40,803 nucleotides of DNA from Terriglobia bacterium (GCA_021324365.1 JAJPJE010000074.1:1-40803); one strand, 5' to 3'; positions 8,251-17,286 are shown, counted from the first letter of the stretch. Numbers and translations are program-made. The notes: generated by a model not told the origin, from the letters alone.

Positions 8251-9522
8251 TTATTCCGCGCTCCACACCACCGACTTCAAGTCGATGCCTTCTTTCGCCA
8301 TCTCGTACAGCGGCGACAGTTCGCGCAAGCGCTTCACTGTCTCCACCACACGATCGCCAACGTAGTCGACTTCTGCTTCCGTGTTGAACCTGCCGATGCC
8401 GAAGCGAATCGAGCTATGTGCCAGGTCATCTCCGGTTCCGAGCGCCTTTAGTACATAAGATGGCTCAAGCGTGGCGGAGGTGCAGGCCGAACCGCTTGAC
8501 ACGGCAATATCATTGATCCCCATCAGCAGCGACTCACCTTCCACGTAAGCAAAGCTGATGTTCAGGTTGTGGGGCAGGCGATGCTCCCACGATCCATTGA
8601 TATAGACCTCGTCGAGGTTGTTCATGATCTTGTCTTTCAACCGATCGCGCAGCCCCTGAAGCTTCTTTGTCTCTTCGGGCATGTCCTTCATCGCGATCTC
8701 ACAGGCCGCGCCCAGGCCAACAATGCCGGGGACATTCAGCGTGCCGGAACGCATGCCGCGCTCGTGACCGCCGCCATCAATCTGCGCCGCTAGCTGCACG
8801 CGGGGATTCTTGCGCCGTACATACAGGGCACCTACACCCTTCGGGCCATAAATCTTGTGACCCGAAATCGACGCTATATCAATGTTGTCCTTATTTACGT
8901 CAACGGGGATTTTGCCCACTGCCTGCACTGCATCGGTGTGGAACAGTACGCCCCTTTCACGACAAATCTTGCCGATTTCTCGAATCGGTTGCAGCACGCC
9001 AATTTCATTGTTCGCGGCCATGATCGTAACGAGAATCGTCTTGTCATCAATCGCGCGCTTCAGATCCTCAAGATCGATCAGGCCATCCTTCTGCACGGGC
9101 AGGTAGGTAACACGGAATCCGTACTTTTCCAGTCGCTTGCAGGTATCCAGCACCGCCTTGTGTTCGGTTACCGCGGTGATAATGTGATTGCCCTTTTCGC
9201 GGTACATCTCCGCGACGCCTTTGATCGCCAGGTTGTCGCTCTCGGTCGCGCCAGAGGTGAAAATGATCTCTTTCGCCGTCGCTCCGATCAGTTTTGCCAC
9301 CTGATCGCGCGCCCGCTCGACGCCCTCTTCCGCCACCCAGCCGAACTGGTGGTTGCGGCTCGCCGCATTACCGAACTCGGTCGTCAGGTACGGCATCATC
9401 GCTTCGAGCACCCGCGGATCGAGCGGCGTCGTCGCGTGGTTGTCCATATAGATAGGCAGCTTCACGCCAGGGGGAGGCGTCAGGTTTGTCTCACGCCCAT
9501 TGCCGTTTCCATTCGTACTCAT
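8251..9522 (-). CDS. iscS: IscS, cysteine desulfurase
   Basis: A 423-residue PLP enzyme that takes sulfur from cysteine for cluster assembly. The N-terminus of the fold is [15 protein letters not shown]. The PLP lysine is in [10 protein letters not shown], and the active-site cysteine loop is [16 protein letters not shown], as in group I desulfurases (IscS/NifS). An about 22-residue Asn/Gly-rich leader precedes the usual IscS start. GGAG is placed 8 bases upstream of the ATG at 9522. The gene lies 102 bases before iscU and 26 bases after iscR. Confidence 0.95.
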   Translation of the reverse strand: MSTNGNGNGRETNLTPPPGVKLPIYMDNHATTPLDPRVLEAMMPYLTTEFGNAASRNHQFGWVAEEGVERARDQVAKLIGATAKEIIFTSGATESDNLAIKGVAEMYREKGNHIITAVTEHKAVLDTCKRLEKYGFRVTYLPVQKDGLIDLEDLKRAIDDKTILVTIMAANNEIGVLQPIREIGKICRERGVLFHTDAVQAVGKIPVDVNKDNIDIASISGHKIYGPKGVGALYVRRKNPRVQLAAQIDGGGHERGMRSGTLNVPGIVGLGAACEIAMKDMPEETKKLQGLRDRLKDKIMNNLDEVYINGSWEHRLPHNLNISFAYVEGESLLMGINDIAVSSGSACTSATLEPSYVLKALGTGDDLAHSSIRFGIGRFNTEAEVDYVGDRVVETVKRLRELSPLYEMAKEGIDLKSVVWSAE

Positions 9523-9548
9523 TGCCAATTCTCCAATTGCACTTACTC

Positions 9549-10004
9549 TTATGAATTCAGCGTTATCAGTTGATCCGTGATTTCGCCGCAAGACGCGCCT
9601 GCAGGCTGCTTCAAATCCCAAATCGTCAGCTTCGAGAGAACTTCTTCAATCCCCAGGCTCACCTTCCGCAACGGCTCACGCACGGTGCAGCGCGTCGTCT
9701 GTTCGCATTCACCTTTGTGCGTAACACACGACGTGATGAACAGCGGGCCTTCAATCGCCTTGATCACGTCGAAGGCCGAGATCGTCCGCGGATCCCTCGA
9801 CAGCGTGTACCCGCCATTGGTTCCGTGATGCGAACTCAGCAGCTTGGCCCTGACCAGTCGCTGCAAGATCTTCGCCAGCAGTTCACTCGGTATGCCATTC
9901 GCCTCCGCAATATCTTTCGCACTGGAAGCCTGCCCATCCGGACGCTCTGCCAGGTACTTCATGGCAATCAGTCCGTAGTCCGCTCGCTTTGTCAGTTTCA
10001 GCAT
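9549..10004 (-). CDS. iscR: IscR, Rrf2-family Fe-S-sensing regulator
   Basis: A 151-residue Rrf2 regulator. The winged HTH starts at [19 protein letters not shown], with the recognition region near 38-66. Three cysteines, C93-x6-C100-x5-C106, match the cluster ligands of IscR. In the [2Fe-2S] form IscR represses its own operon. The ATG at 10004 is preferred over an extension to 10040. It heads the isc operon, and a candidate type 1 IscR box lies just upstream. Confidence 0.93.
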   Translation of the reverse strand: MLKLTKRADYGLIAMKYLAERPDGQASSAKDIAEANGIPSELLAKILQRLVRAKLLSSHHGTNGGYTLSRDPRTISAFDVIKAIEGPLFITSCVTHKGECEQTTRCTVREPLRKVSLGIEEVLSKLTIWDLKQPAGASCGEITDQLITLNS

Positions 10005-10033
10005 GCCGGGAGTTTCCGACCAGTGGAGAAGGC

Positions 10034-10048
10034 CGACCAAATCAGTCG
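10034..10048 (-). promoter_or_regulatory. Candidate type 1 IscR operator
   Basis: On the minus strand this reads CGACTGATTTGGTCG. The core GACT-GATTT-GGTC differs at one base from the 13-base core of the E. coli type 1 IscR consensus (GACT-RNWWY-AGTC). It lies about 30 bases before the iscR ATG and just downstream of a plausible promoter, a position suited to autorepression. Binding is not shown. Confidence 0.6.
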
Positions 10049-10057
10049 TACATTGGT

Positions 10058-10087
10058 AGTTTAGATGCGGCAGAGGTGAGAAAGCAA
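10058..10087 (-). promoter_or_regulatory. Putative isc operon promoter
   Basis: On the minus strand, TTGCTT (10087-10082) and TAAACT (10063-10058) with an 18-base spacer form a weak sigma-70-like promoter. Transcription would begin close to the IscR-like box. Nothing else in the 227-base gap between iscR and the next gene looks more like a promoter. Confidence 0.45.
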
Positions 10088-10231
10088 CACTTTTCAGGGA
10101 AACGCCCTATCGGGCAGTGAGAGGTAAGCCTATCGCATCCAGCGGCTTAAATTCCGTCCTTTTCCAGTCGGATATTTCGGGATGCAACCGCCCAGAAGAG
10201 CAACGAGTTGAGTCAGCTTGCCTAGTATTTG

Positions 10232-10807
10232 CTAATTGGTGCAGCCTGACCCTGAGGCTATGTGCTTCAGTCCCACTCCGATCACCATCAGTTTAACCGC
10301 TTGCAGCTTCAACGCATTCACGGTGGACGGGGCGGAAGTGCGCAGCGCCTGGTCCTGAAGTTCCGCCATGTCCTTCTGCTCCTGCGTAATCTTCAACAGG
10401 ACTTCTCTTTGCAGGGCAGCATCGCCTGACGCCGGCGATCCGGTCTTTTTCTCGGTGCAAACCGCGGTTTGCACTCGCCCGATTAACTCTTGCCAGGAAC
10501 CGTCCTGGCGAGCGGAGGTCAACCCATCCGTGAGCAGGGAAGCTGCGGTTTCCGGCGAAGCCTTCTGCAGCAGCATTCCTCGCACTTCGTCCTGACAGGT
10601 GTTGTCACAGAACTTCTCGTTCGACAGAGACTCGCTCGATACATGTGCTCTTGCGTGGATCGCGTCCAAACTATCCTGATCGAATACTTTGGCAGTGGTG
10701 ACGCCGTTCTGGGCTGACTTCGCGGTGTCGGCAACGGATTGCGCGTTACCAATGATCGCGCAGCTTGCAAAAATTAACGATGAGGAAACGAAACTGCTCC
10801 ATTTCAT
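10232..10807 (-). CDS. Secreted protein of unknown function
   Basis: A 191-residue protein with a signal peptide in residues 1-22 (MKWSSFVSSSLIFASCAIIG). The mature part is mostly helical and hydrophilic. It has a cysteine pair in KFCDNTCQDE and two later single cysteines that could form disulfides in the periplasm. No conserved domain is recognised. GGGGTG stands 5 bases upstream of the ATG. It is upstream of, and in the same direction as, the isc operon, but a 227-base gap with a promoter suggests separate transcription. Confidence 0.6.
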   Translation of the reverse strand: MKWSSFVSSSLIFASCAIIGNAQSVADTAKSAQNGVTTAKVFDQDSLDAIHARAHVSSESLSNEKFCDNTCQDEVRGMLLQKASPETAASLLTDGLTSARQDGSWQELIGRVQTAVCTEKKTGSPASGDAALQREVLLKITQEQKDMAELQDQALRTSAPSTVNALKLQAVKLMVIGVGLKHIASGSGCTN

Positions 10808-11013
10808 CGGACACCCCGGTAGCGGAACTTCATCATGAGCAGATACCCTTCACAAGTTACCGAGGTTCCGGTTTGCGTGTTGGCTGAACAACCATTTACT
10901 TCCAAATTCCAGCTCTGAATGCAATCCTTCTCTTGACAACGCTGAGAGGGCAGCTAGAATACCCCGAGATTTTCAAATCGGACGGTACCCCGGACGGGGC
11001 ACTTGTTCCCTGT

Positions 11014-11220
11014 ATGAGTCAGAACCAGCCTTTATCTCCTAACGGATCCCCTCAGAGAGTCCCAATGCAGACAGTGTGCAAGCATCCTCGTGTGCAGATC
11101 GTTGCCCGGGAAGAAGACGTGGAGTACGTCGAGTGCAAAGAGTGCGGCGAAGTCTTCGAGTCCAGCGAGTTTAAGGACATGGCAATCGAGGAAACTCACG
11201 TGGACGATACCGAAGAATAA
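11014..11220 (+). CDS. Small zinc-ribbon-like protein
   Basis: A 68-residue protein with CKHP near residue 21 and CKECGEVF near 46, so a C-x-H plus C-x2-C set could bind one zinc. The tail is very acidic. The sequence VECKECGEVFESSEF resembles the zinc ribbons of small DNA- or RNA-associated proteins, but no function can be assigned. The start is uncertain: the ATG at 11014 lacks a good ribosome site, and an ATG at 11065 (preceded by AGAGAG) would give 51 residues. Confidence 0.5.
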   Translation: MSQNQPLSPNGSPQRVPMQTVCKHPRVQIVAREEDVEYVECKECGEVFESSEFKDMAIEETHVDDTEE

Positions 11221-11386
11221 GAACCCCAACCACTTACGGCACAGATTGTCGACAGGCACATCGAAAGTGTGCACGACGGTAACCTCGTCCTATTTCCGTT
11301 AGCTTGCCCCTTGGGTACATGGCTGTTAGCTTCAACGCAGCCGCAGACCGCTCGCGCGGCCGGACTCTTGACCCTTGTCAGAAGCT

Positions 11387-11770
11387 ATGATCAACACAGC
11401 CCTCGTTGTGGATGATTCCATGCTCATCCGACACACAGTGTGCCGTCTCCTGGAAACGCACGGCTTCACCGTCGAAAGCTCCTGCAACGGAGTGGAAGCT
11501 CTCGGCGTTCTCACTCACCGTCTGCCCTCTCTAATCGTGACCGATCTGATGATGCCCAAGATGGGCGGTACCGAACTCATTGCGGAATTAAAGAAAAAAC
11601 GCGCAACTGCGGCGATTCCGGTCATCGTGGTGGCCGGCCGCAAATCAGCTTCTGAGAAACAAATCCAGGAAGAATCAGGGGCTGATTACGTGATCTTCAA
11701 AGACATAGACATTATCGAACAGCTCGAAAAAGCTCTCACTGCGCTGGATTGCCTCCCCAGCCTGGCGTGA
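11387..11770 (+). CDS. Single-domain response regulator (receiver only)
   Basis: A 127-residue CheY-like receiver with no output domain. The acidic pair D9-D10 and phosphoacceptor D53 (VTDLMMPKMGG) are present. K105 is kept, but the proline after it is replaced by Asp (FKDIDI). The conserved Thr/Ser of the switch is replaced by A83 (VIVVAGRK), which may alter the phosphorylation-driven switch. No histidine kinase is adjacent. A TTG four codons upstream at 11375 is an alternative start. Confidence 0.85.
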   Translation: MINTALVVDDSMLIRHTVCRLLETHGFTVESSCNGVEALGVLTHRLPSLIVTDLMMPKMGGTELIAELKKKRATAAIPVIVVAGRKSASEKQIQEESGADYVIFKDIDIIEQLEKALTALDCLPSLA

Positions 11771-11852
11771 CTGGCCCTACCCGCGCATTCCCTTTCTCTT
11801 CCGGTAAAGGCGATCTACGCCGGCTATGATGATTTGGCGTTACCGCGACTAA

Positions 11853-12074
11853 CTACCGCCCTCGCGCTCGGCGCTCCCGTTCGGCTCTTATCACCGTGGC
11901 AGGAGGCTTTTTCGCCGCCATGGCATGATTCGCAACCTGCGCGTGGCAGGTGTCGCAGAGCACCATCTCGCATTGCGAGCAATATTCGCCGGGCTCATTA
12001 CACAACAGGGCCGACTCGCCGGTCGGATCGTACCCGAGTACCTTCGTGTTCTCGCACAGCTCCTTAGGACTCAT
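11853..12074 (-). CDS. Small Cys-rich, zinc-finger-like protein coupled to Ku
   Basis: A 73-residue protein with a dense cysteine/histidine cluster: C25, C32-x2-C35, C40-x2-C43-H44 and H50, plus C7. This spacing resembles a B-box-like zinc fold with one or two zinc sites. The C-terminus is basic (RAERERRARGR) and could contact DNA. The ATG overlaps the stop of the Ku gene (ATGA), so translation is likely coupled. I know no named family. A role with Ku in end joining is inferred only from the overlap. Confidence 0.7.
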   Translation of the reverse strand: MSPKELCENTKVLGYDPTGESALLCNEPGEYCSQCEMVLCDTCHAQVANHAMAAKKPPATVIRAERERRARGR

Positions 12075-12949
12075 GAACTCTCACCCGCTGCCGTCTTGCG
12101 TGAGCGTTTGCCATTTCCAGTCGCAGCTTTTTTCGCCGGCGCAGCAGTTTCTGCCGTAACAGGAGCAGACTGAACCGGTTTCTTTTTCATCTGGTCAAGG
12201 CTCTGCTTCAGAGCGTCCATGATGTTGATGACCGGCGCGCGATGTTCCACCACAGCCGGCTGCACTACTTGCTTACCGCGAACCTTCGCCTCGATCATCG
12301 CCTTGATATTTTCGCGATACGTGTCCTTATACTTCGTCGGCTCAAACGGCGCCGCCAGCGAATTGATCAGCATAGTCGCCAGCTCGAGTTCTTTGTCTTT
12401 GATCAGGCTGGTGTCGGTCCGGAACTCATCCACCGCGCGCACTTCGTCCGAGTAATACATCGTATGCAGGAAAATGCCCTTCGATCCCGGACGCAAAATC
12501 ACGACATGCTCGCGGTTATGCATCGAGACCTTGGCGATCGCTGCATATCCTGACTTCCGCAGAGCCTCGAACATCAGGGCGTAAGGAGTCTCGCCGCCTT
12601 CATCCGGTGCAACGTAATACGATGCGTCCAGATATACCGGATCGATCTCCTGCATCTTCACGAACTCGAGGATCTGCATCGTTCGCGATGTCTCGGGAGC
12701 GACGGCCTTGATCTCTTCTTCGTCCACGACGACATACTTGCCCTTCTCGTACTCGAAGCCTTTGACCAGTTCTTCGCGAGGCACAGGCCTATCTTCGGCC
12801 TGGCAATACAGGACCTGCTTTACGCGCGAATTATCGCTCTGATGAAGCTGGTTGAAACTGATGCTCTCGCCACGTGCTGCACTGAACAGGCGCACCGGCA
12901 ACGATACTAGGCCAAAGGTAAGATGGCCTTTCCAGACAGTACTCGCCAT
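12071..12949 (-). CDS. ku: Ku, non-homologous end-joining DNA-end binding protein
   Basis: A 292-residue bacterial Ku. The Ku core runs from residue 3 (STVWKGHLTFGLVSLPVRLF) to about 230, including YEKGKYVVVDEEEI, a stretch with S-Y-Y-V-A-P-D, and the C-terminal segment ENIKAMIEAKVRGK. A lysine/alanine-rich tail (about 255-292) may bind DNA, as in other bacterial Ku proteins. Ku homodimers hold DNA ends and recruit LigD, which is not encoded nearby. The ATG at 12949 is preferred over a TTG two codons upstream, as GGGGTG stands 7 bases before it. Confidence 0.93.
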   Translation of the reverse strand: MASTVWKGHLTFGLVSLPVRLFSAARGESISFNQLHQSDNSRVKQVLYCQAEDRPVPREELVKGFEYEKGKYVVVDEEEIKAVAPETSRTMQILEFVKMQEIDPVYLDASYYVAPDEGGETPYALMFEALRKSGYAAIAKVSMHNREHVVILRPGSKGIFLHTMYYSDEVRAVDEFRTDTSLIKDKELELATMLINSLAAPFEPTKYKDTYRENIKAMIEAKVRGKQVVQPAVVEHRAPVINIMDALKQSLDQMKKKPVQSAPVTAETAAPAKKAATGNGKRSRKTAAGESS

Positions 12950-13180
12950 GAGCAATCACCCCAAATGACCGCGGAAGCCCGTAGAATAGCCAGCAATTTC
13001 CTATTGTTCAACCCTCGGCTGCACCGTTCCGTGTGCATCTATTCAGGTTTATTCAGACGACCACAATGCCTTGTAGGGGGAAGCTGCAGGGTACGGTATA
13101 CGGGACCCGAGTAGCTTCAGGGTCTCAGGAAGCGCGTTCTTCTGTTGGACGGTATTATCGTGTTCGAATACTCCATAAGG

Positions 13181-13438
13181 CTACGCCGCTGAACGCTTAT
13201 CCCGCTCAGGCTGCTCCGGTTTCTCCACGTCTTTGCCATTTACCGACACTATTGGATGCGGATTCGCGCTGTCACTCTCATCCAGGGGTTGAACGGGTGC
13301 TGCCGGTTCGTCGCTCTCATCGGCAGCAGTGAGAATCTCCTGTTTGGCATCCTTTATTTCTTGTATTTCTCGCGAAAGTTGATCCTGTTGCTCACGAGGA
13401 TTGTCTGACAGCTTCGCTTGCCGGCGTTGCGTACCCAT
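13181..13438 (-). CDS. Small charged protein, unknown
   Basis: An 85-residue hydrophilic protein. Residues 17-40 are a probable coiled coil (EQQDQLSREIQEIKDAKQEI), followed by an acidic, proline-containing, low-complexity tail. GGGGAG lies 6 bases upstream of the ATG. It may be a stress-type or disordered protein; I cannot assign a function. It is divergent from the HDAC-like gene, with 141 bases between starts. Confidence 0.5.
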   Translation of the reverse strand: MGTQRRQAKLSDNPREQQDQLSREIQEIKDAKQEILTAADESDEPAAPVQPLDESDSANPHPIVSVNGKDVEKPEQPERDKRSAA

Positions 13439-13579
13439 GTTCTTCTCCCCGCAGTTGGATGCGTTATTACCTGAACCGCGGTTTCAACTCCATGAATTCT
13501 CTTCCGCAAACTCGATGGTGGTCGTAAGCTTTTGGGTTGCAGCTTGGTGCCGGGGAAACTCGGAACCAGGTCGGCGTCG

Positions 13580-14569
13580 ATGCTGCCCTTCAAACTCGTC
13601 TACAGCGACCGCTACTACCTCCCTATCGGCGAACACGTTTTCCCGGCCGAAAAGTTCCGACACATTCATGACCGGCTGCTCATGTCCGGAGTCGCCGAAG
13701 CTGCCGATTTCCTCGAACCCACTCCTGCCGAAGACCGCGACATTCTGCGTGTACACACGAGTGAGTACGTCTACAAATTGCAAAACGGCACACTGTCGGC
13801 CAGAGAAGAATTGCAAATGGAGATCCCTTACTCCTACGAACTGGTCGACGCGTTCTGGCTGGCGGCAGGCGGCTCAATGCTCGCTGCGGACTGTGCACTG
13901 CGAGACGGAATCTCTCTCAATATAGGCGGTGGTTTTCATCATGCGTTCCCCGATCACGGTGAGGGCTTTTGCATGATTCATGACGTGGCGGTGGCGATTC
14001 GCCGTATGCAGGCCGACAAGAAAATCCAGCGCGCCATGACCATCGACTGTGACGTGCATCAGGGCAACGGAACCGCTTTTGTTTTTGCTCCGAAACGGAC
14101 CGTTCCTGGCGAGACCGCGTCACGCACTGCGGTTACCATTCCGTCGCTCGGCACCATGACTATCAGCGACATTCCCCCGAAAGACGTATTCACCATCTCG
14201 CTTCATCAGGAGAACAACTATCCGCATTGGAAACCGCCATCCTCCATTGATGTCAACCTTCTCGACCACTGCAAGGACGAAGACTATCTCTCCTGGCTCG
14301 ACAAGGCCGTCAGCGCAGGCCTGAGCCAGTTTCAGCCCGACCTGATCTGCTACATCGCCGGCGCCGACGCCTATCGCGAAGACCAACTCGGTGGACTCGA
14401 TTTGACCATTCAAGGCCTGAAGCGACGCGACGAATACGTTTTTCAAACCGCCCGCGAGAAGAAGATTCCCGTCATGGTCGCCTACGCCGGTGGCTATGCC
14501 CGGAACGTCGAGGACACGGTAACGATTCACGCCAACACCGTCATCGCCGCCAAAGAGGTCTACTCGTAG
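13580..14569 (+). CDS. Histone deacetylase superfamily protein
   Basis: A 329-residue zinc hydrolase of the HDAC/acetoin-utilisation/polyamine-deacetylase superfamily. Catalytic features seen: GGGFHHAFPDHGEGFC with tandem H120-H121, zinc ligands D158 and H160 in DCDVHQGNGT, D263 in AGADAY, and the catalytic tyrosine in AYAGGYA (Y306). The substrate is unknown; acetylpolyamine, acetoin-related and protein lysine deacetylases all share these residues. The start at 13580 gives the usual N-terminus (LPFKLVYSDRYYLP); the frame extends 16 residues upstream without support. Confidence 0.88.
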   Translation: MLPFKLVYSDRYYLPIGEHVFPAEKFRHIHDRLLMSGVAEAADFLEPTPAEDRDILRVHTSEYVYKLQNGTLSAREELQMEIPYSYELVDAFWLAAGGSMLAADCALRDGISLNIGGGFHHAFPDHGEGFCMIHDVAVAIRRMQADKKIQRAMTIDCDVHQGNGTAFVFAPKRTVPGETASRTAVTIPSLGTMTISDIPPKDVFTISLHQENNYPHWKPPSSIDVNLLDHCKDEDYLSWLDKAVSAGLSQFQPDLICYIAGADAYREDQLGGLDLTIQGLKRRDEYVFQTAREKKIPVMVAYAGGYARNVEDTVTIHANTVIAAKEVYS

Positions 14570-14695
14570 TGCCCGAGTCTCGCTCGTACGCCGGTGTCAG
14601 TCACCAGCATTGATCTTCGTTCGTCTCCGACCAAACGAGTTTTTAGCTGTCTCGACTTTCGCAATCGCAGAACTTTCATTTACTCTGTCTTTCCT

Positions 14696-15196
14696 ATGGC
14701 TACGAACGAAACCCCGCTGGTTGGCATTCTCATGGGCAGCAAGAATGATCTCGAGATCATGTCCGCTGCTTGTGAAGTCTTCAAAGAACTGGGCATTCCC
14801 TACGAAGTGCGTGCGCTCTCGGCGCATCGTACGCCGGATCAAACATTGGAATACGCCGCCACGGCTGAGAGTCGTGGCATCGAAGTGCTGATCGCCGGCG
14901 CTGGTGGCGCCGCGCACTTGCCGGGCGTGCTGGCCGCAAAGACGGCACTGCCAGTTCTCGGTGTTCCGATTCCCTCCAGCAGTCTCGGCGGTCTCGATGC
15001 GCTGCTCGCCATCGTGCAGATGCCCAAAGGCGTTCCTGTCGGCACGCTCGCCATCGGGAAAGCAGGAGCTGCCAACGCGGCCCTCTTCACCGCCTCGATC
15101 ATCGCCAAGAAGAAACCGGAAATCGGCCAGAAGCTGAAAGAGTGGCGCGCCGCTCGCGCCCAGGAAGTACTGAAGAATAGTGTCTTAAACGCCTAA
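14696..15196 (+). CDS. purE: PurE, N5-carboxyaminoimidazole ribonucleotide mutase
   Basis: A 166-residue class I PurE of purine synthesis. It has the GSKNDLEIM segment, the AHRTPDQTLEYA motif, and the AGAGGAAHLPGVLAAKT glycine-rich loop, followed by GVPI and a conserved S-L-G-G-L-D-A-L-L. The length agrees with bacterial PurE. No purK is adjacent; it is probably elsewhere in the genome. The start at 14696 is taken because MATNETPLVGILMGSKND begins like known PurE; an upstream extension to 14594 looks spurious. Confidence 0.93.
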   Translation: MATNETPLVGILMGSKNDLEIMSAACEVFKELGIPYEVRALSAHRTPDQTLEYAATAESRGIEVLIAGAGGAAHLPGVLAAKTALPVLGVPIPSSSLGGLDALLAIVQMPKGVPVGTLAIGKAGAANAALFTASIIAKKKPEIGQKLKEWRAARAQEVLKNSVLNA

Positions 15197-15199
15197 GGT

Positions 15200-15223
15200 C
15201 GCGCGGGCGTCTTCGCCCGCGCG
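15200..15223. repeat. Perfect GC-rich palindrome after purE
   Basis: A perfect 10-bp stem, CGCGCGGGCG (15200-15209) and CGCCCGCGCG (15214-15223), with a TCTT loop starts 3 bases after the purE stop. It is very stable but lacks a T-run, so it is more likely a dispersed palindromic repeat or an mRNA 3'-end stabiliser than a classic terminator. Confidence 0.55.
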
Positions 15224-15315
15224 GATTTACTGGAGTTTCCCCGGTGATCTCCGCGCCTCCGTGGTGAAATCGCTCTGTCGTTGTACCTGAAATCCAGCAT
15301 TTATAATGGTCTCCG

Positions 15316-16674
15316 ATGTTTGAGAATCTCAGCGAAAAACTGAACCGCGCCTTCAAGAACCTGCGCGGACAGGGCAAGATCACCGAAGAAAACATTGGCG
15401 AAGCCCTGCGGGAAATCCGTCTCGCCCTGCTCGAGGCCGACGTCAACGTAAAGGTCGTCAAAGACCTGATTGATCATATCCGCGAAAAGGCGCTCGGTAC
15501 CGAGGTGATGACCGCGCTCACCCCCGCCGAGCAGATTGTCAAAATTGTTCGCGATGAACTCATCGCGCTCCTCGGCAAGGACACCGCCAAGTTCAAGTTC
15601 GCCTCGCAGCCCCCCACTATCGTGCTGATGGCCGGATTGCAAGGTTCCGGTAAGACGACCACCTCCGGCAAGCTCGCCAATTGGCTGAAAAAGGGCGGGC
15701 ACAGGCCCATGCTCGTTTCCGTCGACGTCTACCGCCCGGCTGCGCGCGATCAGCTCAAAGTTGTGGCCGACGCCATTAAAGCGCCGATCTACGCCGGCAA
15801 TCTCGAGCAGCCAAATACCGAAAACGTCCTGCGCCTGGCAAAGGAAGCCCGCAAAGAAGCTGTCATTTCGGGTTGTGACATCCTCATTGTTGATACTGCC
15901 GGGCGCTTGCACATTGACGATCAGCTTATGGACGAAATGCAGGGACTCAAGGCCCTGCTCAATCCGCAGGAAATCATGTTCGTGGCCGACGCCATGACTG
16001 GCCAGGACGCCGTCAAATCCGCTGACGAATTCCACAAAAAACTCTCGCTCACCGGCGTGGTGCTTACAAAGATGGATGGCGACGCCCGCGGCGGTGCGGC
16101 ACTCTCGATTCGGCATGTTACAGGCCAGCCGATCAAGTTCATTGGCATTGGCGAAAAGTACGATGCTATCGAACCATTCCACCCCGACCGCATCGTCTCC
16201 CGCATCCTCGGCATGGGTGACATCCTCTCGCTGATCGAAAAGGCGGAGGCCACTGTCGACAAGAAGAAAGCCGAAGAGTTCACCAAGAAAGCGTTCGCCG
16301 GCGACGGTTTCAGCCTCGAAGATTTTCGCGATCAACTGCGTCAGGTAAAGAAGATGGGATCGTTCCAGAGCATTCTCGGCATGCTCCCGCGCATTGGGCC
16401 GTTCGCGAACATGCAGAAGATGGCCGACAAAGTGGACGAAAAGCAGATCAACCGCGTCGAGGCAATCATCAATTCGATGACAGCCTACGAGCGCGACCAT
16501 CATGAAGCGATCAATGGCAGCCGCCGCAAACGCATTGCGCGCGGTTCGGGAACATCAGTTCAGGAAGTCAATAACCTGCTGCGCCAGTACGCGCAAATGC
16601 GGAAAATGTTTAAAGATATGGGCAAGGCCAGCTTTGCCCGCAAACTTGCCGGCATGAAAATGCCCGGCATGTGA
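15316..16674 (+). CDS. ffh: Ffh, signal recognition particle GTPase
   Basis: A 452-residue SRP54. The N domain (1-90) is followed by the G domain with P-loop GLQGSGKTT at 107-115, then VDVYRPAARDQL, DTAGRL, and TKMDGDARGG. The M domain from about 327 is methionine-rich (MGSFQSILGMLPRIGPFANM) and holds the RNA-binding RKRIARGSGTSVQEV. It binds 4.5S RNA and targets nascent membrane proteins to FtsY. The length fits bacterial Ffh. No rpsP/rimM/trmD genes follow, unlike the arrangement common in many bacteria. Confidence 0.97.
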   Translation: MFENLSEKLNRAFKNLRGQGKITEENIGEALREIRLALLEADVNVKVVKDLIDHIREKALGTEVMTALTPAEQIVKIVRDELIALLGKDTAKFKFASQPPTIVLMAGLQGSGKTTTSGKLANWLKKGGHRPMLVSVDVYRPAARDQLKVVADAIKAPIYAGNLEQPNTENVLRLAKEARKEAVISGCDILIVDTAGRLHIDDQLMDEMQGLKALLNPQEIMFVADAMTGQDAVKSADEFHKKLSLTGVVLTKMDGDARGGAALSIRHVTGQPIKFIGIGEKYDAIEPFHPDRIVSRILGMGDILSLIEKAEATVDKKKAEEFTKKAFAGDGFSLEDFRDQLRQVKKMGSFQSILGMLPRIGPFANMQKMADKVDEKQINRVEAIINSMTAYERDHHEAINGSRRKRIARGSGTSVQEVNNLLRQYAQMRKMFKDMGKASFARKLAGMKMPGM

Positions 16675-16729
16675 TTTGAACCAGGGTTGTGAAGAATCTC
16701 GATCGTGCTGCACGGATCTGAATTCTGTG

Positions 16730-16751
16730 GCGCGGACATTCCTCTCCGCGC
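16730..16751. repeat. Degenerate REP-like palindrome
   Basis: GCGCGGA (16730-16736) pairs with TCCGCGC (16745-16751) around CATTCCTC. It closely resembles the three palindromes around the RAYT gene at 39,929 (GCGCGGACA...TGTCCGCGC), including a flanking TGTG. It is probably a decayed distant member of the same family. Confidence 0.45.
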
Positions 16752-16923
16752 TAGCTAGCAGCTTACGCGCGAGTGCCCACCATATTCTCGACACTTTCGC
16801 TACGGAATTGCGACAGAATTGTTACAACTGCACCGAAGTTGCACCAGCCGTAATCTAGGCACCCATTCCATCCACCGTTAAACTTCAGGCATTCCGCTTC
16901 AATCTTGCGATGGGGATAAGGAA

Positions 16924-17286
16924 ATGAGAGCACAAGTTATTCTGATTTGCTTTTTGGCAGCTACTGCACTTTGGGCTGCCAATTCGACGAAAACCTATAC
17001 GGGCCGGATCAGCGACAGCCAGTGCGCGCTGAACATTCACTCCAAAACACACTCGCACACCGAAATGCTGCAGGGCGGTCACATGGGAAAAGATCCCGCC
17101 GATTGTGCGCGCATGTGCGTCCGCGAAATGGGTGGCGCGTACGTCCTGATCACGAAGACCGCGATTTACAAGTTAGACGATCAGAAAGCTGCGGATGCTT
17201 TTGTCGGAAAAAGCGTGAAGGTTGCAGGCACCCTCGATGCTGCCAACCACATGCTGCACGTAGTCAGCATGAAAGCAGCGGAATAG
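16924..17286 (+). CDS. Small exported protein, DUF5818-like
   Basis: A 120-residue protein with a signal peptide (MRAQVILICFLAATALWA). The mature part has TYTGRISDSQCALNIH, a histidine-rich stretch (HSKTHSHTEMLQGGHMG) and a cysteine pair in DCARMCVRE, then a small beta domain (GGAYVLITKTAIYKL, GKSVKVAGTL). Such proteins are common in acidobacteria and look like DUF5818, with no known function. AAGGA precedes the ATG. Metal binding through the His/Cys residues is only a suggestion. Confidence 0.65.
   Translation: MRAQVILICFLAATALWAANSTKTYTGRISDSQCALNIHSKTHSHTEMLQGGHMGKDPADCARMCVREMGGAYVLITKTAIYKLDDQKAADAFVGKSVKVAGTLDAANHMLHVVSMKAAE

Noticed and set aside
15200-15223. Palindrome after purE considered as a terminator
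   Set aside because: There is no T-run after the stem. It is listed as a repeat.
15301-16503. A 400-codon frame antisense to ffh
   Set aside because: It mirrors the ffh coding sequence, which has all SRP54 motifs. The antisense product has no recognisable domain.
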